A stretch of 64,000 nt of DNA. Source: Brachybacterium phenoliresistens. GTDB lineage: Bacteria; Actinomycetota; Actinomycetes; Actinomycetales; Dermabacteraceae. Positions 41,861-50,282 of the stretch are shown piece after piece (within the stretch, counting starts at the first letter, position 1; each line of letters begins with the position of its first letter). Where the stretch lies: the NCBI RefSeq assembly GCF_000576425.1, contig NZ_KK070002.1, forward strand, positions 1 through 64,000. Direction: 5' to 3'. A program made the position numbers and the translations under genes. Below the pieces are notes generated by a model. The model worked only from the letters and a program-made list of their open reading frames with translations. It was not told the origin of the DNA and did not search any database.

Positions 41861-44857
41861 ATGACGTCCAGCGACCTGCGTCCCGACCGCCTCGCGCGGA
41901 TCCCGGCGGCCGACGCCCGCCGACTGGCCTGGGCGCGCGACGCCGTGGCCCGCATGACCCGCGAGGAGAGGATCGCCCAGCTGCACCAGTACGCCCCGGG
42001 CGTGGAGCGCCTCGGCATCGGCCCCTTCGTCACCGGCACCGAGGGCGTGCACGGCGTCGCCTGGAAGGGGAAGGCCACCCAGTTCCCCCAGCCCGTGGGG
42101 ATGGCCGCGAGCTGGGACCCGGAGCTGCTGGAGCAGGCCGGCGCGACCGTCGCCCTCGAGGTCCGGGAGATGCACGCGGAGGACCCGGCCGTCTCCCTCA
42201 GCGTGTGGGCGCCCGTGGTCAACCTGCTGCGCCACCCGCTGTGGGGGCGCACCGAGGAGGCCTACACCGAGGACCCGCTCCTGAACGCGGTGCTGGCCTG
42301 CGGCTTCAGCAGCGGCCTGCGCGGTCGCGGCGAGACCTGGCAGACGCTGCCCACCCTCAAGCACTTCCTGGCGTACTCGAACGAGACCGATCGCGCCGCC
42401 ACCAGCTCCGAGATGCCCGACCGCGTCCTGCACGAGATCGAGCTGCCCGGCTTCGTCGAGCCGGTGGCGCGGGGGCTGGCCGCCTCCGTGATGCTGTCCT
42501 ACAACCTCGTCGACGGCCGGCCCGCGCATCTCACCGACCTGCTGGAGACGCAGCTGCGCGCGCACCTGCCCGATCCCGACCTGCTGTTCGTGGTCTCCGA
42601 TGCGGGGGCGCCGGGAAACCTGTTCCGCTCCCAAAAGGTCACGGCCGATGCCGCCGCGGCCTACGCCGCCATGCTGCGCGCGGGCGTGGACTCCTTCACC
42701 GACAACGACACCGATCCGCGCGAGAGCGTCGAGGCGATCACCGCGGCGCTCGAGCAGGGGCTGATCGAGGACGCGCACGTCGAGCGGGCGCTGGTGCGAC
42801 AGCTCCTCGCCCGGGCGCGCACCGGGGAGTTCGACGACCGGATCGAGCCCGGCAGCCCCGCCGATGCCTCGTCCGCCGGATCGGCCGAGGCGGGCTCCGC
42901 GGCCCCGTCCCCCGCCGTGCCCTCCCGCGCCGCGCGCCGGGAGCTCTCCCGCGAGGTCGCGGTGCGGTCGGCCGTGCTGCTGTCCCGGCGCGACGAGTCC
43001 GCGCTGCCGCTGCCGGCCGGACCCCTGGCCGTCCTCGGCGAGCAGGCCCACAGCGTCCTGCGCGACTGGTACAGCGGGGAGTTCTGCGAGGTCACCTCCA
43101 TCGCGCAGGCGCTCTCGGCACGCCATGACGGGCCCGTGCGCACGGCGCGCGGACTGGACCTGGTCTCCCTGCACGTGCGCTCGACCGGCGCGCACCCCGG
43201 GGTCCCGGCCCTCGACCTCGCGCCGGAGGACGCCGCGGTGCGCCTGGCCGCGGACTCCTCGCTGCGGCTGCGGAACCCGGGGGCCGATGGTCCCGCCGCG
43301 GCCGCGGCGCCCGCGCGCTTCGCGGTGATCGACCTGGGCGAGGACGTCGTGGCGCTGCGCGAGGTCACCACCGGCCTGCTGCTGGCGCCGGACGACCGCG
43401 GCCGGCTCGCCGCGCGCGGCGAGCGCATCGGCGGCTGGATCGCCCAGGAGACCCTGCGCCGGGTGGTCGGACCGGACGGCAGCTGGCAGCTGCAGCACGT
43501 GGGCACCGGCCGCTTCCTGGGCGTGGAGCACCACACCGGGGCGCTCGTCCTGCGCACGGCCGCGCCCGCCTCCGGCGCCGTGCTCGCCGTGCAGGTGCAC
43601 CGCACCGCCGCCGAGGAGGTCGACGCCGCCCTCGGCACGGGGACCGCCCAGGCGGCCCGCGCCGTGGTGCTGGTCCTCGGCAACGACCCGCACGTCCACG
43701 GCCGCGAGACCGAGGACCGCCCGCACGTGCGGCTGCCCGCCCCGGACCGTGCGGCCGCCGAGCGCCTCGCGGCCCTCCCGCCCGAGATCGCGACCGTCCT
43801 GGTGATCACCTCCTCCTACCCCTACGACCTCGAGGGCCTCGAGGAGCGGGTCGGCGCGGTGGTGTGGTCCTCCCACGCCGGGGAGGCCGAGGGCGAGGCG
43901 ATCGCCGACCTGCTCACCGGCGCCCGGGACTTCTCGGGCCGCCTCGCCCAGGCCTGGCCGGACTCCTCGCCGCTGCCGCCGCTGCTGGACTACGACGTGA
44001 TCCGCGCCGGCTCGACCTACCAGTACGGACAGTCGGCCCGGTTCCCCTTCGGCCACGGCCTCGCCGTGGACGCCGTGCGCTGGCACGACGCCCGCATCGA
44101 CGCCGGCGAGGACGGGCTGACGGTCTCCGTCGACCTGAGCGCACCGGCCGAGCGCGCGACCGCCGGCCCGCTGCGCGAGGTGGTCCAGGTGTACGTCGAT
44201 GCGCCGGCATCGGCCTTCTCCCGCCGCGAGCACGCGGTGCCCGCGACCCGCCTGGTCGGCTTCACGGCCCTCGAGGTGCCCGCCGACGGCTCCGTCACCG
44301 CGCAGGTGTCCGTCCCCTACGCCCGCCTGGCGCTGTGGGCGAGCGACCGCGACGCCTGGGAGCTGCCCGACGGGCCGGTGCGGGTGCGTGTCGCGCGCTC
44401 CTCGAGCGTGGCCGAGGCCGAGGCCGAGGTCTCCGTCCCCGCGGCGGTCCTCGCCGCGCACGCCCTGCCCGCCGAGGCCGCATCGGCCGATGAGCTGCGC
44501 ATCCCCGCCCATCGGGCGGAGCGGACCTGCGGCGCCGTCCGGGCGGCCGCCTCCCTGCTCGAGGGCACCGAGATCCGGCCGCTCGGCGCCGCCCCCGGCA
44601 CCGCCGCCTTCGTGCTCGCCGCGGGCACCCGGATCGACGGGCTCGAGGTCCGCGCGCTGGACGGGGAGACCCCCGCCGGCCGGGCGGAGCTCGTGGACCC
44701 CGACGCCCCCGACCCCGCATCGGCCCCCGCCCTCCCGCTGCCCCACCGCGTCCCCGCGGACGGGACGCGCCCCACCGGACGGGTGCTCGTGCGCCTGTCC
44801 GGCCCCCTCGCCCTGACCGCCCTGCGCTGCGCCGCCCCGCCGGCCGCCCAGGCCTGA
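41861..44857 (+). CDS. Beta-glucosidase-like glycoside hydrolase, GH3, with inserted beta-trefoil-like domain
   Basis: A 998-residue cytoplasmic GH3 enzyme. The N-terminal barrel includes LGIGPFVTGTEGVHG (~50), PTLKHFLAYSNE (~163) and the nucleophile Asp in FVVSDAG (~247). The (alpha/beta) sandwich domain begins ~330 (REVAVRSAVLLSRRDESALPLP). At ~455-580 an insertion, in the place where many GH3 enzymes carry PA14, reads like a fascin/ricin-type trefoil: RFAVIDLGEDVVALREVTTG, GRLAARGERIG, WQLQHVGTGRFLGVE. A FnIII-like domain follows at ~740-860 and an unassigned C-terminal region. In context it should remove glucose from xyloglucan oligosaccharides after GH31 has unmasked them. AGAAGGA lies before the ATG. 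Confidence 0.85.
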   Translation: MTSSDLRPDRLARIPAADARRLAWARDAVARMTREERIAQLHQYAPGVERLGIGPFVTGTEGVHGVAWKGKATQFPQPVGMAASWDPELLEQAGATVALEVREMHAEDPAVSLSVWAPVVNLLRHPLWGRTEEAYTEDPLLNAVLACGFSSGLRGRGETWQTLPTLKHFLAYSNETDRAATSSEMPDRVLHEIELPGFVEPVARGLAASVMLSYNLVDGRPAHLTDLLETQLRAHLPDPDLLFVVSDAGAPGNLFRSQKVTADAAAAYAAMLRAGVDSFTDNDTDPRESVEAITAALEQGLIEDAHVERALVRQLLARARTGEFDDRIEPGSPADASSAGSAEAGSAAPSPAVPSRAARRELSREVAVRSAVLLSRRDESALPLPAGPLAVLGEQAHSVLRDWYSGEFCEVTSIAQALSARHDGPVRTARGLDLVSLHVRSTGAHPGVPALDLAPEDAAVRLAADSSLRLRNPGADGPAAAAAPARFAVIDLGEDVVALREVTTGLLLAPDDRGRLAARGERIGGWIAQETLRRVVGPDGSWQLQHVGTGRFLGVEHHTGALVLRTAAPASGAVLAVQVHRTAAEEVDAALGTGTAQAARAVVLVLGNDPHVHGRETEDRPHVRLPAPDRAAAERLAALPPEIATVLVITSSYPYDLEGLEERVGAVVWSSHAGEAEGEAIADLLTGARDFSGRLAQAWPDSSPLPPLLDYDVIRAGSTYQYGQSARFPFGHGLAVDAVRWHDARIDAGEDGLTVSVDLSAPAERATAGPLREVVQVYVDAPASAFSRREHAVPATRLVGFTALEVPADGSVTAQVSVPYARLALWASDRDAWELPDGPVRVRVARSSSVAEAEAEVSVPAAVLAAHALPAEAASADELRIPAHRAERTCGAVRAAASLLEGTEIRPLGAAPGTAAFVLAAGTRIDGLEVRALDGETPAGRAELVDPDAPDPASAPALPLPHRVPADGTRPTGRVLVRLSGPLALTALRCAAPPAAQA

Positions 44858-44884
44858 CCCGCGCCCCACGATCTGGAGACCCCC

Positions 44885-46927
44885 ATGAAATTCACCGACG
44901 GCTACTGGCTGGTCCGCGACGGCGTCACGCTGCAGCGCCCCGCCGAGGTCCACGACATCGAGGTGCGCGAGGACTCCCTGCGCGTCTTCGCGCCGGTCAC
45001 CCGCATCACCTCGCGCGGCGACACCCTGAACAAGCCCGTCATCACGGTCACCTTCACCGCCCCGCGGGCCGATGTGATCGCCGTGGAGATCGAGCACTTC
45101 GCGGGCGCCCGGCAGTCCCTGCCCCGCTTCGACCTCGCCGCCGAGGCCACGGCCCCCGTCATCGAGCGGGCGGGCGAGGGCGAGGGCGAGACCGTCACCT
45201 TCACCTCGGGGCGCCTGGCCGCGCGCGTGGCGCTGCACGGGCCGTGGCACGTGGACTACCTGTGGGACGGCGACGTGCTCACCAGCTCCACGGCCCGCTC
45301 CGTCGGCTACGCGCAGGTCGAGGGCGAGGGGCCCTACGTCCTCGAGCAGCTCTCCCTCGGCGTGGGCGAGAGCATCTACGGCCTCGGCGAGCGCTTCGGC
45401 GCCTTCGTGAAGAACGGCCAGAGCGTGGACATCTGGAACGCCGACGGCGGCACCAGCTCCGAGCAGGCCTACAAGAACATCCCCTTCTACCTCTCCTCCC
45501 GCGGCTACGGCGTGCTGGTCGACGATGCGGGCCCCGTCTCCTTCGAGGTGGGGTCCGAGAACGTCACCGCCACCCAGTTCTCCGTCCCCGGGGAGCGGCT
45601 GCGCTACGAGGTCTACGGCGGCGGCGCGCCGCTGGAGGTCCTGGACCGCTACACCGCCCGCTCCGGCCGGCCCCCGCAGCTGCCGGAATGGTCCTTCGGC
45701 CTGTGGCTGTCCACGTCCTTCACCACCGAGTACGACGAGGACACCGTGCTGTCCTTCGTCGACGGCATGGCCGAGCGGGGCATCCCGCTGTCGGTGTTCC
45801 ACTTCGACTGCTTCTGGATGCGCGGCTTCCACTGGTCCGACTTCGTGTGGGACCCGGCGACCTTCCCGGACCCCCGCGGGCTGATCGCCAAGCTCCACGA
45901 GCGCGGGCTGAAGGTGTGCGTGTGGATCAACCCGTACATCGCCCAGCGCTCCCACCTGTTCGCCGAGGGCGCGGAGCAGGGCCACCTGGTGCGCACCGTC
46001 GACGGCGACGTCTGGCAGAGCGACCTGTGGCAGGCCGGCATGGGCCTGGTCGACTTCACCAGCAAGGAGGCCACCGCCTGGTTCACCGGCAAGCTCGAGG
46101 CCCTCCTCGACGACGGCGTGGACGCCTTCAAGACGGACTTCGGCGAGCGGATCCCCCACGAGGGCATCGTCTGGGCCGACGGCTCGGACCCGCTGCGCGA
46201 GCACAACTTCTACACCCAGCGCTACAACCAGGCCGTCTTCGAGCTGCTCGAGCGGCGCCGCGGCGAGGGGGAGGCGGTGCTGTTCGCCCGCTCCGCCACC
46301 GCCGGCGGTCAGCGGTTCCCCATCCACTGGGGCGGCGACTGCGAGTCGACCTACGAGGCGATGGCCCAGTCCCTGCGCGGCGGGCTCTCGCTGACCAGCT
46401 CCGGCTTCGGCTTCTGGAGCCATGACATCGGCGGCTTCGAGGGCACCCCCGACCCGACGGTGTTCAAGCGCTGGATCGCCTTCGGCCTGCTGTCCACCCA
46501 CTCGCGCCTGCACGGGTCGAACTCGTACCGGGTGCCGTGGCTGTTCGACGAGGAGGCCGTCGAGGTCATGCGCGAGTTCACGCGGCTCAAGCAGACCCTG
46601 ATGCCCTACCTGCTGGCCACCGCCGAGAACACCGCCCGCACGGGGCACCCCGCCATGCGGTCGATGGCCCTGCAGTTCCCCGAGGACCCCGCCGCCCGCA
46701 CCCTGGACATGCAGTACATGCTGGGCTCGGACATCCTCGTCGCCCCCGTCCTCCAGCCCTCCGGCGAGGTCGACGTGTACCTCCCGGCCGGACGCTGGGT
46801 GCACCTGCTGGACGGCGAGGAGGTCGAGACCGCCACCGGCACCTTCCTGCGGCGCCGCTACGACGTGCACTCGCTGGGCCTGTTCGCCCGGGCGGGCTCC
46901 GAGGTCCTCGCGCAGGTGCGCGGATGA
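44885..46927 (+). CDS. yicI: Alpha-xylosidase, GH31 (YicI type)
   Basis: A 680-residue cytosolic enzyme releasing alpha-D-xylose from the non-reducing end of xyloglucan oligosaccharides. The nucleophile Asp is in AFKTDFGERIP (~418), the same motif as in E. coli YicI, and the acid/base Asp is in HWGGDCEST (~485). YGLGERFGAFVKNGQ (~160) and SSGFGFWSHDIGGFEGTPDP are further family markers, and length is close to YicI. It starts 27 bp after the GH3 stop and overlaps the GH42 gene by 4 nt (ATGA). The released xylose can feed XylA/XylB encoded elsewhere in the window. Confidence 0.95.
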   Translation: MKFTDGYWLVRDGVTLQRPAEVHDIEVREDSLRVFAPVTRITSRGDTLNKPVITVTFTAPRADVIAVEIEHFAGARQSLPRFDLAAEATAPVIERAGEGEGETVTFTSGRLAARVALHGPWHVDYLWDGDVLTSSTARSVGYAQVEGEGPYVLEQLSLGVGESIYGLGERFGAFVKNGQSVDIWNADGGTSSEQAYKNIPFYLSSRGYGVLVDDAGPVSFEVGSENVTATQFSVPGERLRYEVYGGGAPLEVLDRYTARSGRPPQLPEWSFGLWLSTSFTTEYDEDTVLSFVDGMAERGIPLSVFHFDCFWMRGFHWSDFVWDPATFPDPRGLIAKLHERGLKVCVWINPYIAQRSHLFAEGAEQGHLVRTVDGDVWQSDLWQAGMGLVDFTSKEATAWFTGKLEALLDDGVDAFKTDFGERIPHEGIVWADGSDPLREHNFYTQRYNQAVFELLERRRGEGEAVLFARSATAGGQRFPIHWGGDCESTYEAMAQSLRGGLSLTSSGFGFWSHDIGGFEGTPDPTVFKRWIAFGLLSTHSRLHGSNSYRVPWLFDEEAVEVMREFTRLKQTLMPYLLATAENTARTGHPAMRSMALQFPEDPAARTLDMQYMLGSDILVAPVLQPSGEVDVYLPAGRWVHLLDGEEVETATGTFLRRRYDVHSLGLFARAGSEVLAQVRG

Positions 46928-48996
46928 GCGCGGCGCAGGGGTCGGGGCCCGAGGTCGGTCGCCGGGCCCGGGAGCCCTACGTCCCGCCGGCGTTCCTGTT
47001 CGGCGGCGACTGGAGCCCTGAGCAGTGGGACCCGGCCACCTGGCAGGAGGACGTGGCGCTCATGCGCCGCGCCCGCGTGAACACGGTGACCCTGGGCGTG
47101 TTCTCCTGGGCGAGCCTCGAGCCGGCCGAGGGACGCTACGAGACCGCCTGGCTGGACGCGGTGATCGACCTGCTCACCGACGCCGGCATCGGCTTCTTCC
47201 TGGCCACCCCGACGGCCTCCCCGCCGCCGTGGTTCTCCCGCGCCCACCCCGATGCGCTGCCCGTGCGCCCCGACGGGGTGCGCCTGACCCACGGCTCGCG
47301 CGACACCTACGCCGTGAGCGCCCCCGCCTACCGCGCCGCGAGCCGGGCCATCGCCCGCATGCTCGGCGAGCGCTACGGCGAGCACCCCGGCCTGCGCGGA
47401 TGGCACCTGCACAACGAGTACGGCACCCTGGACCACGGCCCGCACGCCGCCCGGGCGTTCCGGTCCTGGCTGCAGGAGCGGTACGGCTCGCTCGAGGCGC
47501 TGAACGCGGCATGGTGGACGGCGTTCTGGTCGCAGGGCTACAGCTCCTTCGAGGAGATCGAGCCGCCGCGCGCCACCCAGTACCTGCACAACCCGGCCCA
47601 GCTGATCGACTTCCGCCGCTTCAGCAGCGACGAGATGCTCGCGGCGCTCGTCGAGCAGCGCGAGGAGATCCGGCGGGCGGGCTCGACTGCGCCCGTGACC
47701 ACGAACTTCATGCTCCCCACCTGGAACCACCTGGAGCAGTGGTCCTGGGCGGGCGAGCAGGACGTCGTGTCCCTGGACCACTACCTCGACACGACCGGGC
47801 CCGATGCGGAGGCGCACGTCGCCTACGGCTCGGACCTCGCCCGCTCGTGGTCCGGCGGTCCGTGGGTGCTCATGGAGCAGAACCCGACCGGCATCCGCGT
47901 GGGCGATCGCACCTACGCCAAGCCGGCCTCGCGGATGATCCGCAACTCCCTGGGATACATCGCCCGCGGCTCCCAGGCCTCGCTGTTCTTCCAGTGGCGG
48001 GCCTCCGCCGGCGGCTCCGAGCAGTGGCACGGGGCGCTGGTCCCCCACGCCGGCGGGGAGACCCGGGCCTTCGCCGCGGTCGAGCACCTGGGCGGGATCC
48101 TCGAGCGGATCGCCCCGGCCCTCGCCCCGCCGGCCTCCGGGCCGATGGTCCCCGCGCAGGTCGGCATCGTCTGGCACGCCGACGGCTGGTGGGCGCTGGA
48201 GACCCCGCACCTGCCCAGCGACGCGATGACGTACTCCGCGCAGCTGCGCGGGACGCACCGGTCCTTCTGGCGGGCGGGGATCGCCACCGACTTCCTCGCC
48301 CCGGGGGCCGATGCGCGCGGCTACCGGCTGCTCGTGGTCCCCACGCTGGCGCCGATGACGCCGCAGCAGGCCGCATGGCTCGAGGACTACGTCCGCGGCG
48401 GCGGGACCCTGCTGGTCGGGCCGATGACCGGGATCTCCGACGAGAACCTGCGCGTGGTCCCGGGCGGCCACCCCGGGATGCTCCGGGACCTCCTGGGCGT
48501 CCGCGGCGAGGAGGTCCTGCCGCTGGAGCCCGGGCAGATGCTCACGCTCTCGGACGGCACCGCGGTGCAGGAGTGGACGGAGCTGCTCACGGCGACCGAC
48601 GCCGAGGTGCTGGCGACATACACCCATCCCGAGCTCGACGGCTCCCCCGCGATCACCGCGGCCCGCCGCGGGGACGGGCGCGCGGTGTACGTCTCGGCGG
48701 ATCTGGTCCAGGAGTCGCGGGACGCCCTGCTGGCCGGCCTCGCCGCCGAGCTCGGCATCGCCCCGACGCTCCCGGGCGCCGCCGGGGCGGGCCTGGAGGC
48801 CGTGCGCCGCCGCGGCGCGGAGGCCGACCATCTGTTCCTGCTGCACCACGGCTCCGCGCCGGTGCGCGTCCAGGCGGAGGGCACCGACCTCGTCTCCGGG
48901 GAAACGGCGGCATCGGGCCTGGTCATCGCCCCGGGCGAGGTCGCCGTCGTGTCCGTGGCCCCCGGCGCCCCCGCCCGCCTGCTGCCCGACGCCTGA
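46924..48996 (+). CDS. Beta-galactosidase, GH42
   Basis: A 690-residue cytoplasmic GH42 enzyme. FGGDWSPEQWDPATWQEDVALM opens the barrel, the acid/base Glu is in WHLHNEYG (~166) and the nucleophile Glu in VLMEQNPTG (~317). A trimerisation-like domain (RLLVVPTLAPMTPQQAAWLEDYV) and a C-terminal beta domain complete the usual length. It overlaps GH31 by 4 nt. Removal of beta-linked galactose from the side chains of galactosylated xyloglucan fits the operon; arabinogalactan oligosaccharides are an alternative. Confidence 0.94.
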   Translation: MSAAQGSGPEVGRRAREPYVPPAFLFGGDWSPEQWDPATWQEDVALMRRARVNTVTLGVFSWASLEPAEGRYETAWLDAVIDLLTDAGIGFFLATPTASPPPWFSRAHPDALPVRPDGVRLTHGSRDTYAVSAPAYRAASRAIARMLGERYGEHPGLRGWHLHNEYGTLDHGPHAARAFRSWLQERYGSLEALNAAWWTAFWSQGYSSFEEIEPPRATQYLHNPAQLIDFRRFSSDEMLAALVEQREEIRRAGSTAPVTTNFMLPTWNHLEQWSWAGEQDVVSLDHYLDTTGPDAEAHVAYGSDLARSWSGGPWVLMEQNPTGIRVGDRTYAKPASRMIRNSLGYIARGSQASLFFQWRASAGGSEQWHGALVPHAGGETRAFAAVEHLGGILERIAPALAPPASGPMVPAQVGIVWHADGWWALETPHLPSDAMTYSAQLRGTHRSFWRAGIATDFLAPGADARGYRLLVVPTLAPMTPQQAAWLEDYVRGGGTLLVGPMTGISDENLRVVPGGHPGMLRDLLGVRGEEVLPLEPGQMLTLSDGTAVQEWTELLTATDAEVLATYTHPELDGSPAITAARRGDGRAVYVSADLVQESRDALLAGLAAELGIAPTLPGAAGAGLEAVRRRGAEADHLFLLHHGSAPVRVQAEGTDLVSGETAASGLVIAPGEVAVVSVAPGAPARLLPDA

Positions 48997-49022
48997 TCCC
49001 CGGCGCCGCGCCGCGCCGGATC
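48995..49022 (+). terminator. Weak hairpin overlapping the GH42 stop
   Basis: GATC-CGGCGC arms with a 2-nt bulge around a 6-nt loop. It may attenuate expression of the esterase gene. Confidence 0.3.
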
Positions 49023-49070
49023 CCGACCGTCCGCCCCTCCCCCTCGACCCCGCCCCGGAGGACCCGCCCC

Positions 49071-50063
49071 ATGGCCCTGTTCGACCTGCCCCTCGCCCAG
49101 CTGCGCACCTACCGTCCCGAGCTCGACGAGCCCGCCGACCTCGACGACTTCTGGGCCGGGAAGCTCTCCCGCGCCCGCGCCCATGCGCCGCTCATCCAGG
49201 TCGCGCCCGTCGAGACCGGCCTGACGCTGGTGGACACCTGGGACGTCACCTTCGCCGGGCACGACGGCGACCCGATCCGTGCCTGGTACCTGCGGCCGGC
49301 CGGCGTCCCGGGCGACCTGCCGGTGGTCGTGGAGTACATCGGCTACGGCGGCGGCCGCAGCCTCCCGCTGGAGCATCTCGCCTGGCCGGCGGCCGGCTAC
49401 GGGCACCTGGTGATGGACACCCGCGGCCAGGGCTCCGGCTGGGGCTCGGGCGGCGCCACCCCGGACCCGGTGGGCTCGGGACCGGCCGCCCCGGGGTCGA
49501 TGACCCGCGGCATCGACGACCCGGAGACCGCGTACCTGGGCCGTCTGATGACCGATGCGGCCCGCGCCGTGGATGCCGCCCGCGTCCTGCCCGGCGCCGA
49601 CGGCCGCGTCGCGGTGACCGGCAACAGCCAGGGCGGCGGCCTCGCGCTCGTCGCCGGGTCGCTGGTGCCGGACGTCTCCGCGGTGATGGCGAACGTGCCC
49701 TTCCTGTGCCAGATCCGCCGGGCCATCGACATCACCGACTGCGACCCGTACCAGGAGATCGTCCGCTACCTCGCGGTGAACCGGGACCGCGAGGCCGCCG
49801 TCGAGCGCACCCTGGGCTACCTCGATGCGGTGCACCTGGTGCGGCGGGCCCGGGCCGATGCCCTCTTCTCGGCGGCGCTGCGGGACATGACCTGCCCGCC
49901 GTCGACGATCTTCGCCGCCCGCAACCATTACGCGGGCACCCTCCCGGAGGGCTCGCCGGAGGCGCCGTCCACGCAGATCGAGGTCTACCCCTACAACAAC
50001 CACGAGGGCGGCGCGGCGGTCCAGCACGATCTCCAGATCCGCTGGCTGCGTGAGCGCCTCTGA
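49071..50063 (+). CDS. Acetyl-xylan esterase / cephalosporin-C deacetylase, CE7
   Basis: A 330-residue cytoplasmic esterase of carbohydrate esterase family 7. The N-terminal MALFDLPLAQLRTYRP, HLVMDTRGQGSGW (RGQ motif, ~125), nucleophile GNSQGGG (Ser ~185) and YPYNNHEGG (catalytic His ~312) are all classical. CCGGAGGAC precedes the ATG. It ends the GH3-GH31-GH42 series and should remove O-acetyl groups from imported oligosaccharides, which suits acetylated xyloglucan or xylan. Confidence 0.95.
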   Translation: MALFDLPLAQLRTYRPELDEPADLDDFWAGKLSRARAHAPLIQVAPVETGLTLVDTWDVTFAGHDGDPIRAWYLRPAGVPGDLPVVVEYIGYGGGRSLPLEHLAWPAAGYGHLVMDTRGQGSGWGSGGATPDPVGSGPAAPGSMTRGIDDPETAYLGRLMTDAARAVDAARVLPGADGRVAVTGNSQGGGLALVAGSLVPDVSAVMANVPFLCQIRRAIDITDCDPYQEIVRYLAVNRDREAAVERTLGYLDAVHLVRRARADALFSAALRDMTCPPSTIFAARNHYAGTLPEGSPEAPSTQIEVYPYNNHEGGAAVQHDLQIRWLRERL

Positions 50064-50096
50064 TCCCGCGCGCGCCCGCCCCTCCGGCCCCGATCC

Positions 50097-50114
50097 TGCG
50101 CGGAGTCCCGCGCA
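50097..50114 (+). terminator. Hairpin after the CE7 gene
   Basis: TGCGCGG-AGTC-CCGCGCA, a perfect 7-bp stem, 34 bp after the stop codon; no T-run. Confidence 0.45.
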
Positions 50115-50133
50115 CTGCGCGCCCGATCATTCG

Positions 50134-50196
50134 GAAAGTTTCTAGTCTTGCGAGCGGTACTGACCTCTTGACCTTCTCATCGGCCCCCGGTAGCTT
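50134..50196 (+). promoter_or_regulatory. Promoter and operator-like palindrome of the orphan binding-protein gene
   Basis: TTGACC (50168-50173) and TAGCTT (50191-50196) are spaced by 17 nt. GAAAGTTTC (50134-50142), palindromic around one base, lies 25 bp upstream. The ATG is about 85 bp downstream of the -10. Confidence 0.6.
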
Positions 50197-50282
50197 CGGG
50201 GCATTCCGGAGCATCTATCGCAAGTTTTCGACGTGGAGAACCCGCACGCCCCGGAACCACACCACTGCGCACCCGGGAGCCG

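Noticed and set aside
41567-46870. 1767-residue open frame on the minus strand
   Set aside because: It lies opposite the GH3 and GH31 genes, has shadow-type composition (V/G/H/R-rich), and shows no domain; both plus-strand genes carry full catalytic motifs.
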